Shown: positions 6,733 to 13,703 of the stretch, one piece after another
Layout: every line of letters starts with the position of its first letter
Numbering within the stretch: position 1 is the first letter of the stretch
Assembly (NCBI GenBank): GCA_020430865.1
Contig: JAGQIY010000661.1
Span: forward strand, 1-19,527
Source of the DNA: Myxococcales bacterium
Lineage (GTDB): Bacteria > Myxococcota > Polyangia > Polyangiales > Polyangiaceae
Direction: 5' to 3'
Length of the DNA: 19,527 bases
The notes under the pieces: generated by a model
What the model was told of the DNA's origin: nothing
The model's input: the letters and a program-made list of their open reading frames with translations, nothing else
Database searches by the model: none
Position numbers and translations under genes: made by a program

Positions 6733-7804
6733 TGGCCTTGCGCAATTCGGGCTGCTGACGCAGCTTCCAGATCTTGCCATCGACCCAGTAGTGCCACAGC
6801 ACGATCATGCCGAAGGGAATGAACAGCCAACCGAAGCGCTCGTCATTCAGCAGCGCGATGACTTCGAACGTGCCGACGATGACTCCGTAGAGGAGTCCGA
6901 ACTTGAGCCAGCGCTTGGCAACGTGGGCCGCGAAGCGACGCGTCTGATAGTGACGCATCCAGCCTTGGTACTGCACGTCGTGATAGGTCGTCTCCAGGGC
7001 CTCTGCGACGAGAAATGGCGTCGCCGTGGCGAAGAACACCAGGCCATGGGTGCCCAGCGCGGCGATCAGTAGCAGCAGCTTGGGCAGGTTCAGCGCTTCC
7101 CCGCGGTATGCTTTCTGAACCTGACGGCCGATGTACGCCACCAAGATGGAAAGGAAGAGCCACAGCAAGCTGTCGCCCAACGCCGCTGGTAAGGAAGGGA
7201 AAGGGGCCACGAGCTTGCCGTAGATGACGGTCTGTGGCGGATTCCCCGTGTAGTCGTGTAGGTACAGGGCGGCTGCGCCACTCCAGAAGAGCGCGAAGTC
7301 CAGGCGTTCATCCAGGCGCTGGCGATCGTTGTTCAGAGCCTTGTACGCACGCAAGATCCCCCAGTGCTGGCGCATGATGTGCCAGCTGCCGTAGACCGCA
7401 GCGAACACGATGACGTAGGGGAACACCTTGAGTGCGGCGAGCACGTAGCCGGCTGCTATGAACAGACCGAGTCCCCAGGTGTGTGCGAATCGGTGTCGCT
7501 TGCGCTCCACCGGGTCGAGGTGCGAGCGGGAGAAGGTCTGGAAGATGTGCGGGTGGTCGAAGAACGCCGTGAAGACGAAGTACGTCAGCAACACGCTCTC
7601 CGTTCGTGGAGCGAGGCCGAAGGCGTTCAGCAGGTGATACAGCCCCAGGAAGAGCCAGGTCAGCACGCAGCTGCCAATGAAGAAGCAGAGATCGTAGCGG
7701 GGGCTCACCAACCACCGGGCGCTGAGTCGCAGCGTGCGTGCCCGCGAAGTCGTCGAGTCCGAGTCAGTCTCGGCAAGGAGCGAGGCAGACTGCGACTGCG
7801 CCAT
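6719..7804 (-). CDS. Polytopic membrane protein with conserved-looking histidine motifs, unknown function
   Basis: I start at ATG 7804, giving 361 aa; AGGGTG lies several bases upstream, and the longer open frame back to 8227 has shadow-like composition. There are about eight hydrophobic segments. Histidine clusters lie at the membrane edges: DHPH (83-86), RHRFAH (103-108), WHIMRQH (141-147), YHDVQYQ (274-280) and WHYWVDGKIW (337-346). Repeated His near membrane helices is typical of metal-dependent membrane enzymes such as desaturase/hydroxylase-like or Brp/Blh-like proteins, but none of the canonical spacings fits well, so I do not assign an activity. The gene ends 178 bases before the SpeE-DUF350 operon on the same strand, with a strong hairpin at its stop codon, so it is probably a separate unit. 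Confidence 0.7.
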   Translation of the reverse strand: MAQSQSASLLAETDSDSTTSRARTLRLSARWLVSPRYDLCFFIGSCVLTWLFLGLYHLLNAFGLAPRTESVLLTYFVFTAFFDHPHIFQTFSRSHLDPVERKRHRFAHTWGLGLFIAAGYVLAALKVFPYVIVFAAVYGSWHIMRQHWGILRAYKALNNDRQRLDERLDFALFWSGAAALYLHDYTGNPPQTVIYGKLVAPFPSLPAALGDSLLWLFLSILVAYIGRQVQKAYRGEALNLPKLLLLIAALGTHGLVFFATATPFLVAEALETTYHDVQYQGWMRHYQTRRFAAHVAKRWLKFGLLYGVIVGTFEVIALLNDERFGWLFIPFGMIVLWHYWVDGKIWKLRQQPELRKAMLER

Positions 7805-8217
7805 GCAGAGCACCCTAGCAGTTCGACCGGTGGCTGCGAACCCCGTGCTCTGCAGCGGGGCCGTGGCCAGCGCGCTCTCGAGATGCGGTACCACACGGAT
7901 ACTACGCGTGAGATGAAGGTCTCGACCATCGCCGTCCTCACTCCCTCCTGGAACGGGTGCTGGCCTGGTCGCTCGTGATCGAGCCCGCAGCGGGCCACCC
8001 GAGGCTGCGGCCTGAAGGGGGCCGATCCAGTCTGTTGGACGAGTGATCGCGCTCCCAGACGCGCCTCCAGAGCGGTGTTCCATCGAGGCGAGACGTGAGT
8101 AGATTCCAGTGGTTGCGTTGGCGGCGCAGCGGCGGTTGCGAGCTGTGGTTGGCAGCTCCCCCGGTGTGCTGCCAATGTGGGGAAGGAGGGGCGCGGGGGA
8201 AGCGTACGAGACGCGCC
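7805..8217. other. Divergent intergenic region, 413 bp
   Basis: This region lies between the minus-strand His-rich membrane protein and the plus-strand Cys-rich lipoprotein and must hold promoters for both. Open frames here look like shadows. I find no sigma-54 element with correct spacing. Apart from the inverted repeat at 8149-8175 and a weak CCGCAG/CTGCGG pair at 7985-8010, I see nothing specific. Confidence 0.5.
8149..8175. promoter_or_regulatory. Inverted repeat upstream of the Cys-rich lipoprotein gene
   Basis: TTGGCAGC (8149-8156) and GCTGCCAA (8168-8175) are perfect 8-bp arms with an 11-base spacer, ending 42 bases before the start codon. It could be an operator or a leader hairpin. 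Confidence 0.4.
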
Positions 8218-9357
8218 ATGTTTCCAATGCGAATGAGCCTCGGTTTCGTCTTTACTGCGCTCGCGCTCGCCGCCTGTGGCGGCTCCAACTCGGGTGGTCT
8301 TGGTGTCGGAGGCAGCGCCGGCGCCGGCGCTGGCGGTGACTCCAGCGGAGGTTCTGGCGCGGGGGGCAACGGCGGCACCGGAGCCGTGACGGGCTGTATC
8401 AACAGCCTCGACTGTGTGGGCCACGCTGACGGCAAGACCGTTTGCGAGCCCAACCTCGGAGTGTGTGTGGAGTGCGTCGGCGAGGCGGACTGTGAGGAGG
8501 GCCTGTTCTGCTCCCGGAACGTCTGCGCGCCAAGCTGCAAGTCCGACAAGGAGTGCACGCCGCTGGGGATGCTGTGCGACTTCGTGACTGGCTTCTGTTC
8601 GCCCCCCACCTCGAATGGTGGTGCTGGTGGATCCGCGGGGAACGGCGGAAGCGGCGGCAGTGGAGCCAATGGCGGTTCGTCAGGCAGCGGGGGGTCGAGC
8701 GGCAATGCTGGCAGCGGTGCCAGCGGAGGCAACGGTGCCAGCGGAGGCAACGGTGCCAGCGGGGGCAACGGTGCCAGCGGAGGCAACGGGGGCTCAGGGG
8801 GCTGTGAGGTTCCCAGCGGTTGGGCGTGCAACGTCGGATGGGACTGCGGCTGCCCGGCTGGGCAGACCTGCGATCTCAGCGCGAGCGCTGTCGGCGAGTG
8901 CCGCGCACCGGGCACGGGCGGTCCCCTGGCCGACTGCGCGAGCAACCCAGCGGTCTGCGCCGCCGGCTATGGGTGTGTCGACAACCTGTGCAAGCGCTGG
9001 TGCACGGTCGGCACCAGCGCATGCGGCAGCAAGCCCTGCACGCCGGTGACCAGCTCAGGCAATCCGGTTGGTGATGTCGGTGTGTGCGCGGAGCAGTGCT
9101 CGCCTACGAGTCCCGCCGCAGGGTGCGGGGCGGGCTATGGCTGTGAGCCAGCCACGGGTGGCGTGGCGACCACCTGCGTGCCGGGCGGAACGTCCACGAC
9201 GAGTTGCTTCCTTGGGGAATCGTGCGCGCCAGGGTATCACTGCGACGGCAGCAACTGCGTGCGCTGGTGTCGGGTCGGCTACGGCGACTGCGCGACCTGC
9301 AACACGATCACCGACTCACCCACGGTCAACGGCGTGACCTACGGCGTGTGTGGCTGA
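8218..9357 (+). CDS. Cys-rich lipoprotein with Gly/Ser/Asn-rich linkers
   Basis: From ATG 8218 the product is 379 aa, with a lipoprotein signal ending in LALAAC (Cys20). ATG 8227 is an equally possible start, as no close ribosome binding site decides; GGAAGGAGGG at 8181-8190 is too far away. After the signal comes a Gly-rich linker, then a disulfide-type Cys-rich module (CINSLDC..CVECVGEADCEEGLFC..C), a second Gly/Asn/Ala repeat linker, and two further Cys-rich modules that resemble each other (AGYGCVDNLCKRWCTVG and APGYHCDGSNCVRWCRVG). The pattern is typical of outer-surface lipoproteins of Sorangium-type myxobacteria. No enzyme is visible; a binding or structural role is likely. It converges on the transporter gene with nine bases between the stop codons. 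Confidence 0.8.
   Translation: MFPMRMSLGFVFTALALAACGGSNSGGLGVGGSAGAGAGGDSSGGSGAGGNGGTGAVTGCINSLDCVGHADGKTVCEPNLGVCVECVGEADCEEGLFCSRNVCAPSCKSDKECTPLGMLCDFVTGFCSPPTSNGGAGGSAGNGGSGGSGANGGSSGSGGSSGNAGSGASGGNGASGGNGASGGNGASGGNGGSGGCEVPSGWACNVGWDCGCPAGQTCDLSASAVGECRAPGTGGPLADCASNPAVCAAGYGCVDNLCKRWCTVGTSACGSKPCTPVTSSGNPVGDVGVCAEQCSPTSPAAGCGAGYGCEPATGGVATTCVPGGTSTTSCFLGESCAPGYHCDGSNCVRWCRVGYGDCATCNTITDSPTVNGVTYGVCG
8716..8787. repeat. 18-bp tandem repeat, four units, in a lipoprotein linker
   Basis: Four copies of GGTGCCAGCGGAGGCAAC run head to tail, one with a single A-to-G change. They encode GASGGN repeats in the linker of the Cys-rich lipoprotein and preserve the frame. Confidence 0.9.
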
Positions 9358-9366
9358 GGTCAGGGG

Positions 9367-10593
9367 CTATGGTTGCACTACGATCAACCAGGCGCTGCCG
9401 ATGGCCGTCGTGAGAAGTGCGATGGGCAGGCCGACACGCAGGTAGGGGATGAAGCGCACCCCGCCGACTTCCCTCCCGGCCTCCGCGACGATCAGGTTGG
9501 TAGCAGAGCCAACCAGGGTGAGGTTCCCAGCGAAGGTGGATGCCATGGCCAGCAGTTCCCAGGCCAGCGTCGGGTGGGGAAGCTGAACGATCTGATCCTT
9601 GACCAGCAAGATGAACGGCACGTTCGACACGATGTTGGATCCAATCAGGAAGACGGCGGAGAGCTGGGCTCCGCTCGCGATGGACCCGGCTTCAAGGCGG
9701 AGGGGCACGTGTGCGAAGAGCCACGCGGGCGCTCCGCTCTTCACCAAGCCTTCGACCACTACGAACAGGCCAGTGAAGAACAACAGCAGGGCCCAGTCGA
9801 TGCGCGGCCAGAGTTCACGAGCGTCCACGCGCTGCAGTAGCAGCAACAGCACGAACCCGCCCGCAGCGGTCCAGGCGAGGTGCGCCCCGAGCGCGTAAGC
9901 CGCCGCGGTGCCCAGGATGACCGCCAGGGTCAGCATCGCTCGGCGGGGGATCCGGACCGTCTGCGGACGTTCGCGGCTCAGTGCGGTGCTGGGTAGTGTC
10001 TTGCGGAAGAACACCAGCAGCAGCCCGTGATTCACCGCCAGCCCCATCAAAGCCACCGGGCCCAGCTGGATCAAGTGGTCTCGGTAGCTGAGGCCACCCA
10101 GCAGGCCGCACAGCATGTTCTGAGGGTTACCGACCAGTGTGGCAACGCTTCCCGTGTTCGCGGCCGTCGCGAGAGCGAGCAAGTAGGGAAGCGGCGGTAG
10201 CTCGTGCCTGCGAACCAACCGCACGACGCTGGGTGCCATCAGGACGCAGGCCGCATCGTTGGTGATGAGGGGCGCTAGCAGCCCCGCGCTCCAGACCACG
10301 GCCCCGAGTAGACCCGCGGGGGTGCGCACCCACCCAACCAGTCGCGTCTCGAGTCGCTCCAGGAAGTCGCCGCGAGCAAGGAATGCGCCCATGCCCATCA
10401 CACCGAACAGGAGCAACAACGTGTCTCCGTCCACTGCCCCGAGCGCATCCTCCGGGGACAGCACGCCGAACGCCACGCAGGCCACCGCACCAAACAATGC
10501 GCCAGCGGGGCGATCGAACCCCAGAGCTCTGACTCTGCCGGCCGAGATCAGCAGGTACGTGAGCGAGAAGATCAGGATGCCCCAGGCGTTCAT
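9367..10593 (-). CDS. ArsB/NhaD/SLC13-type ion transporter, possible arsenite efflux permease
   Basis: ATG 10593 gives 408 aa; the frame is open to 10683 but the extra part is hydrophilic and shadow-like. About ten to twelve membrane segments are present. The ion-transporter-superfamily signatures are LITNDAACVLMAPSVVRLV in the first half, ATLVGNPQNML after it, and the matching GSNIVSNVPFILL and NLTLVGSATNLIVAE in the second half, showing the usual inverted two-repeat build. Members export arsenite or antimonite (ArsB), exchange Na+/H+ (NhaD) or move carboxylates, so substrate cannot be fixed from sequence. The gene is divergent from arsM with 117 bases between the starts, which makes arsenic or another metalloid the best guess. 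It converges on the Cys-rich lipoprotein gene. Confidence 0.82.
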   Translation of the reverse strand: MNAWGILIFSLTYLLISAGRVRALGFDRPAGALFGAVACVAFGVLSPEDALGAVDGDTLLLLFGVMGMGAFLARGDFLERLETRLVGWVRTPAGLLGAVVWSAGLLAPLITNDAACVLMAPSVVRLVRRHELPPLPYLLALATAANTGSVATLVGNPQNMLCGLLGGLSYRDHLIQLGPVALMGLAVNHGLLLVFFRKTLPSTALSRERPQTVRIPRRAMLTLAVILGTAAAYALGAHLAWTAAGGFVLLLLLQRVDARELWPRIDWALLLFFTGLFVVVEGLVKSGAPAWLFAHVPLRLEAGSIASGAQLSAVFLIGSNIVSNVPFILLVKDQIVQLPHPTLAWELLAMASTFAGNLTLVGSATNLIVAEAGREVGGVRFIPYLRVGLPIALLTTAIGSAWLIVVQP

Positions 10594-10618
10594 CCATCCC
10601 CGATCTAGCTCATCCGCC

Positions 10619-10645
10619 GTCGCCTCATGGCGAGGGTTCTCGCCA
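10619..10645. promoter_or_regulatory. Overlapping inverted repeats between the transporter and arsM genes
   Basis: TGGCGAG (10628-10634) and CTCGCCA (10639-10645) form a perfect 7-bp dyad around GGTT. The same GGCGA can instead pair with TCGCC (10620-10624) just upstream. The position between divergent genes suggests an operator, possibly for a metalloid-responsive repressor, though no ArsR-type gene lies in this window. Confidence 0.35.
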
Positions 10646-10710
10646 CTGGCACCGATTTCCTGCGTCCCCGGCGCTCGTTCCACGTCTTTGCAGACAAGGA
10701 GGTCGGAGAG

Positions 10711-11535
10711 ATGAGTGAGAACGCGAAAGAGCGGGTTCGTCAGGTGGTTCGAGAGCAGTACGGCAACGTCGCGCGAGGGACGTCTTCGAGCTGCGCGCCC
10801 GGGTGTTGTGGGGTGTCGCCGACCGCGAGTCTGGCCCTTGGCTATTCCGAGGAGGACCTGGCGGCTGTCCCAGACGGGGCAAACCTGGGCCTCGGGTGCG
10901 GAAACCCCCAGGCGCTAGCGTCGCTGCGCGCGGGCGAGACGGTGCTCGATCTCGGGGCCGGAGCGGGCTTCGATTGTTTCCTGGCGGCAAAACAAGTGGG
11001 CGCAAGCGGAAGGGTGATCGGTGTAGACATGACTCCCGACATGGTGTCGAAGGCGCGCGCCAACGCCGAGCATCTGGGGGATCAGCGAGTCGAGTTCCGA
11101 CTTGGGGAGATCGAGCACCTGCCGGTGCAGGACTCGAGCGTTGATGTCATCCTCTCGAACTGCGTGATCAACCTCAGCCCGGACAAGGCGGCGGTGTTTC
11201 GCGAGGCGTTCCGCGTCTTGAGGCCTGGCGGCCGCCTCGCGATCTCCGATGTCGTGTTGATGAGTGAGCTTCCGCCGGTTCTGGCGCGAGACGTGGCTGC
11301 GCTCACGGGCTGCGTGGCGGGTGCCGCGCCGGTGTCCGAGCTGACTCGGATGCTGACCCAAGCGGGGTTCGTGGGGGTGAGGGTAGACGTCAACCCAGCG
11401 AGCCGCGAGTTCATCCGGGACTGGATGCCAGGATCGGGCGTCGAGGAATACGTGGCTTCGGCGAGCATCCAGGCAAGCAAACCTGGCGCAGCCGATTGCT
11501 GCGAGCCAAGCTGTTGCGGGGGGTCGACAGCGTGA
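10711..11535 (+). CDS. arsM: Arsenite S-adenosylmethionine methyltransferase
   Basis: The 274-aa protein has a Rossmann methyltransferase core: VLDLGAGAGFD (78-88) binds AdoMet, followed by GVDMTP (104-109) and the motif SNCVINLSPDK (149-159). The cysteines that bind As(III) in ArsM enzymes are recognisable: CCG at 32-34 (with Cys28 before it), LGCGNP (Cys63), NCVINL (Cys151) and TGCVAGA (Cys201). A Cys-rich tail (CCEPSCCGG, 263-271) is added. The enzyme methylates trivalent arsenic to mono-, di- and trimethyl forms in the cytoplasm, as resistance or volatilisation. The start is set by AAGGAGG at 10696-10702, eight bases before ATG. It overlaps the next gene by GTGA, so the two are translationally coupled. 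Confidence 0.93.
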   Translation: MSENAKERVRQVVREQYGNVARGTSSSCAPGCCGVSPTASLALGYSEEDLAAVPDGANLGLGCGNPQALASLRAGETVLDLGAGAGFDCFLAAKQVGASGRVIGVDMTPDMVSKARANAEHLGDQRVEFRLGEIEHLPVQDSSVDVILSNCVINLSPDKAAVFREAFRVLRPGGRLAISDVVLMSELPPVLARDVAALTGCVAGAAPVSELTRMLTQAGFVGVRVDVNPASREFIRDWMPGSGVEEYVASASIQASKPGAADCCEPSCCGGSTA

Positions 11536-12119
11536 TCGATTCGGCGATGCAAGGCGCGTGGGAAGAGTTGACGACGAAGCTCCGTCCATTCATCGCGCGT
11601 CGAGTCGCCGTGGAGGACGCGGACGACGTCCTGCAAGACGTGCTGATGCGCATGCAGCGCTCGCTCCCGGAGCTGCGCGACGATGACCGGTTCGGCCCCT
11701 GGGCGTACCGGGTGACACGGAGCGCGATCGCGGACCACCAGCGCGCGAGCGCTCGACGTGCCGCGCTGGCTTCCCTGGCGCGAGCCGAGGGCGTGGAGCC
11801 GCTGTCCGTTGATGCCGATTACCCTGCGGAACAAGAAGTTGCGAGCTACATCTCAGCCTTCGTGGCGCTGCTGCCGTCCCCCTATCGTGAGGCCTTGACG
11901 CTCACCGAGCTGGAGGGGAAGACGCAGCGTGAGGCCGCGGAGCTGCTCGGCCTCTCCCACTCCGGCATGAAGTCGCGCGTGCAGCGAGGACGCCAGCTAT
12001 TGCGTCAGACGCTGGAGGACTGCTGCCAGATCGCCCTGGATGCGCGAGGCCGGGTGATTGAGTGCGAGCCGAGGCCGAACGGCAAGCTGCCCGGCTGCGC
12101 GTGTCGGAGTGACGACTGA
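11532..12119 (+). CDS. ECF-type sigma factor, SigZ-like, with Cys-rich tail
   Basis: I start at GTG 11532, which overlaps the arsM TGA (GTGA) and has GGGGGG at 11518-11523 eight bases upstream; ATG 11547 is an alternative and ATG 11496 would overlap arsM by 40 bases. The 195-aa protein has sigma region 2 (DADDVLQDVLMRMQRSLPEL, then PWAYRVTRSAIADHQRA) and region 4 (LPSPYREALTLTELEGKTQREAAELL, then MKSRVQRGRQLLRQTL). The final 32 residues hold Cys164, 165, 178, 189 and 191, and there is no other cysteine in the protein. The layout fits the SigZ branch of ECF factors. No anti-sigma gene follows. Coupling to arsM suggests metalloid-linked control, possibly by direct binding at the tail; this is inference. 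Confidence 0.85.
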   Translation: MIDSAMQGAWEELTTKLRPFIARRVAVEDADDVLQDVLMRMQRSLPELRDDDRFGPWAYRVTRSAIADHQRASARRAALASLARAEGVEPLSVDADYPAEQEVASYISAFVALLPSPYREALTLTELEGKTQREAAELLGLSHSGMKSRVQRGRQLLRQTLEDCCQIALDARGRVIECEPRPNGKLPGCACRSDD

Positions 12120-12283
12120 CTCCAGCGAGCCCCAGCGCCACTCCCACTACCACGACTCGACCTCTCTCCCCCGAACCCATGCCCGCGGTGTCAGGTCGAT
12201 GCCCGCCCACGACTGATCGGGACGACCCGCCTTCTCCGCAGCGATCAAACCCATCGCCGCTCCAGGTGTGCCCACGCGCCTTG

Positions 12284-12311
12284 TCGCCCCACCGACCTGC
12301 CGGTGGGGCGA
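12284..12311. terminator. Perfect 11-bp hairpin between the sigma factor and VWA lipoprotein genes
   Basis: TCGCCCCACCG (12284-12294) and CGGTGGGGCGA (12301-12311) form an 11-bp stem with loop ACCTGC. It lies 165 bases after the sigma factor stop and 84 before the lipoprotein start. It could terminate the arsM operon (no proper T-run, but TTTCTGCGGTTTTCTGG follows) or be an operator just upstream of a promoter. Confidence 0.5.
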
Positions 12312-12313
12312 AC

Positions 12314-12329
12314 TGGCTCGATTTCTGCG
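12314..12329 (+). promoter_or_regulatory. Weak sigma-54-like promoter element before the VWA lipoprotein gene
   Basis: TGGCTCGATTTCTGCG keeps GG (12315-12316) and GC (12327-12328) with exactly ten bases between, the sigma-54 spacing, and has CTGC like the stronger element at 18997. It differs at several other positions. Transcription would start near 12340, before GTG 12395. Confidence 0.25.
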
Positions 12330-12394
12330 GTTTTCTGGCCGAGTCGGTCGTTTGGTACGTGCGTACCGGCCCACGGTTCGGCTACGCTACTCGG

Positions 12395-13675
12395 GTGGCT
12401 AGACTTCGTCTGACGGGCTTGACCGGGATCGCGTTGTGCACGGCGCTGGCGTGCTCGGCCTCGGGAGGAAACCAGAACACCGTCTCCACGGGAGGCTCGA
12501 GCAGCGGGGCGAGCGGCGGGTCAGGCAATAGCGGCGGGAGCGAGAACGGCGGGAACGCCAACGGTGGCAGCGGCAACGGAGGCGGGAACGGAGGCAGCGC
12601 AGGGATTCCGCTGGACGGCGGTGGAGCCAACGGCGGTGGAGGCGGACTCGATCCGGACGCGGCGTGCGAGGCGGTGTCTCAGAAGGCGGAGGAGCGCTTC
12701 CAGCCCGCGGACATCATTTGGGCCATCGACACCTCTGGAAGCATGGTCGAAGAGGCCAACTCCGTGCAGCAGAACATCAACGCCTTCTCGTCGCAGATCG
12801 TCGCCAGCGGCGTCGACGTCCACGTGGTGATGCTGGCAGGGTACCCCTTCTGGCCTCTGCCAGGCATCTGCGTGCCTCAGCCGCTGGGTTCGGGTCAGTG
12901 CCCCGCGGATTCGAAGGCGCCCAACTTCCTCCACGTGCAGCAATCGTTCATCGATAGCGTGGATGCTCTCCGCAAGCTGGTCGCTCGCTACAACGACTAC
13001 CGACTCATGCTGCGTCCGGACTCGCTGAAGTACGTCGTCGTAGTCACTGATGACAACTCTGCGACATCACCCGATGGTAGCAGCACGGGTGACCCGGGGG
13101 CGTACGACAACAACCCGCAGCAGTTCGTCACCGACTACTCGAACCTCGATCCTTCCCTGCTGAAGAACCCCGATGGATCGCCAGCTTGGAAATTCAGCGC
13201 GATCTACGCCTTCACGCAGTGCGCGAACGCGGCGCGAGTGGGCACGGTGTACAAGGACGTCGTGAACGCAACAGGGGGGATTCACGGGGACATCTGCAGT
13301 TGTCCACCTGGTCAGCTTGCGGCGTGCCAGCAAACCTTTCAGCAGATCTTCAACGAGCTCGCGACCAAGATCTCACAGGGTGCCGTGCCCCTCGACTGCG
13401 AGTGGGGGATCCCGCCGCCGCCTCAGGGGCAGTCATTCGACGCGAATCGGGTCAACGTGGAGTTCACGGACCAGGACAACGGCAGCAAAGAGACGATCTA
13501 CCGGGTGAATGACCAGGCGAGCTGCGATCCGACCCTCGGTGGTTGGTACTACGATGATCCGAACAACCCGACGCGCGTGATCGCTTGCCCCGCGACCTGC
13601 AACAAGGTCAAGTCGGTCGTCCAGGGGCAAGTGGACATCGCCTTCGGCTGCGAGTCCGTGGTGATTCCGCGCTGA
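12395..13675 (+). CDS. VWA-like domain lipoprotein
   Basis: I choose GTG 12395, giving 426 aa with a lipoprotein signal ending in ALAC (Cys20). GTG 12359 in the same frame would give an unusually long basic lead, and neither start has a clear ribosome binding site. A Gly/Ser/Asn linker (about 22-85) precedes a VWA-like domain: DIIWAIDTSGSMVEE (106-120) carries the MIDAS DxSGS motif, and KYVVVVTDDNSA (212-223) is the second metal-site strand. The C-terminal part has paired cysteines (CSCPPGQLAAC, CDPTLGG, CPATC). VWA lipoproteins of this form are common in myxobacteria and probably mediate metal-dependent adhesion on the cell surface. It converges on the kinase gene, 28 bases apart. Confidence 0.82.
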   Translation: MARLRLTGLTGIALCTALACSASGGNQNTVSTGGSSSGASGGSGNSGGSENGGNANGGSGNGGGNGGSAGIPLDGGGANGGGGGLDPDAACEAVSQKAEERFQPADIIWAIDTSGSMVEEANSVQQNINAFSSQIVASGVDVHVVMLAGYPFWPLPGICVPQPLGSGQCPADSKAPNFLHVQQSFIDSVDALRKLVARYNDYRLMLRPDSLKYVVVVTDDNSATSPDGSSTGDPGAYDNNPQQFVTDYSNLDPSLLKNPDGSPAWKFSAIYAFTQCANAARVGTVYKDVVNATGGIHGDICSCPPGQLAACQQTFQQIFNELATKISQGAVPLDCEWGIPPPPQGQSFDANRVNVEFTDQDNGSKETIYRVNDQASCDPTLGGWYYDDPNNPTRVIACPATCNKVKSVVQGQVDIAFGCESVVIPR

Positions 13676-13703
13676 GACGGTGCAACGTGATTCCGCGCGG
13701 GAA

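Larger units (their letters stand above)
12120..12394. other. Intergenic region between sigma factor and VWA lipoprotein genes, 275 bp
   Basis: Open frames in this stretch have no coding character. Besides the hairpin and the weak sigma-54-like element just after it I see nothing definite. Confidence 0.5.

Noticed and set aside
7938..8945. 335-codon minus-strand Pro-rich frame
   Set aside because: PPLAPLPPLAPLP-type sequence is the reverse reading of the Gly-rich lipoprotein linker.
10645..10662. Sigma-54-like element CTGGCACCGATTTCCTGC before arsM
   Set aside because: GG and GC are 12 bases apart instead of 10; the spacing is strict for sigma-54.
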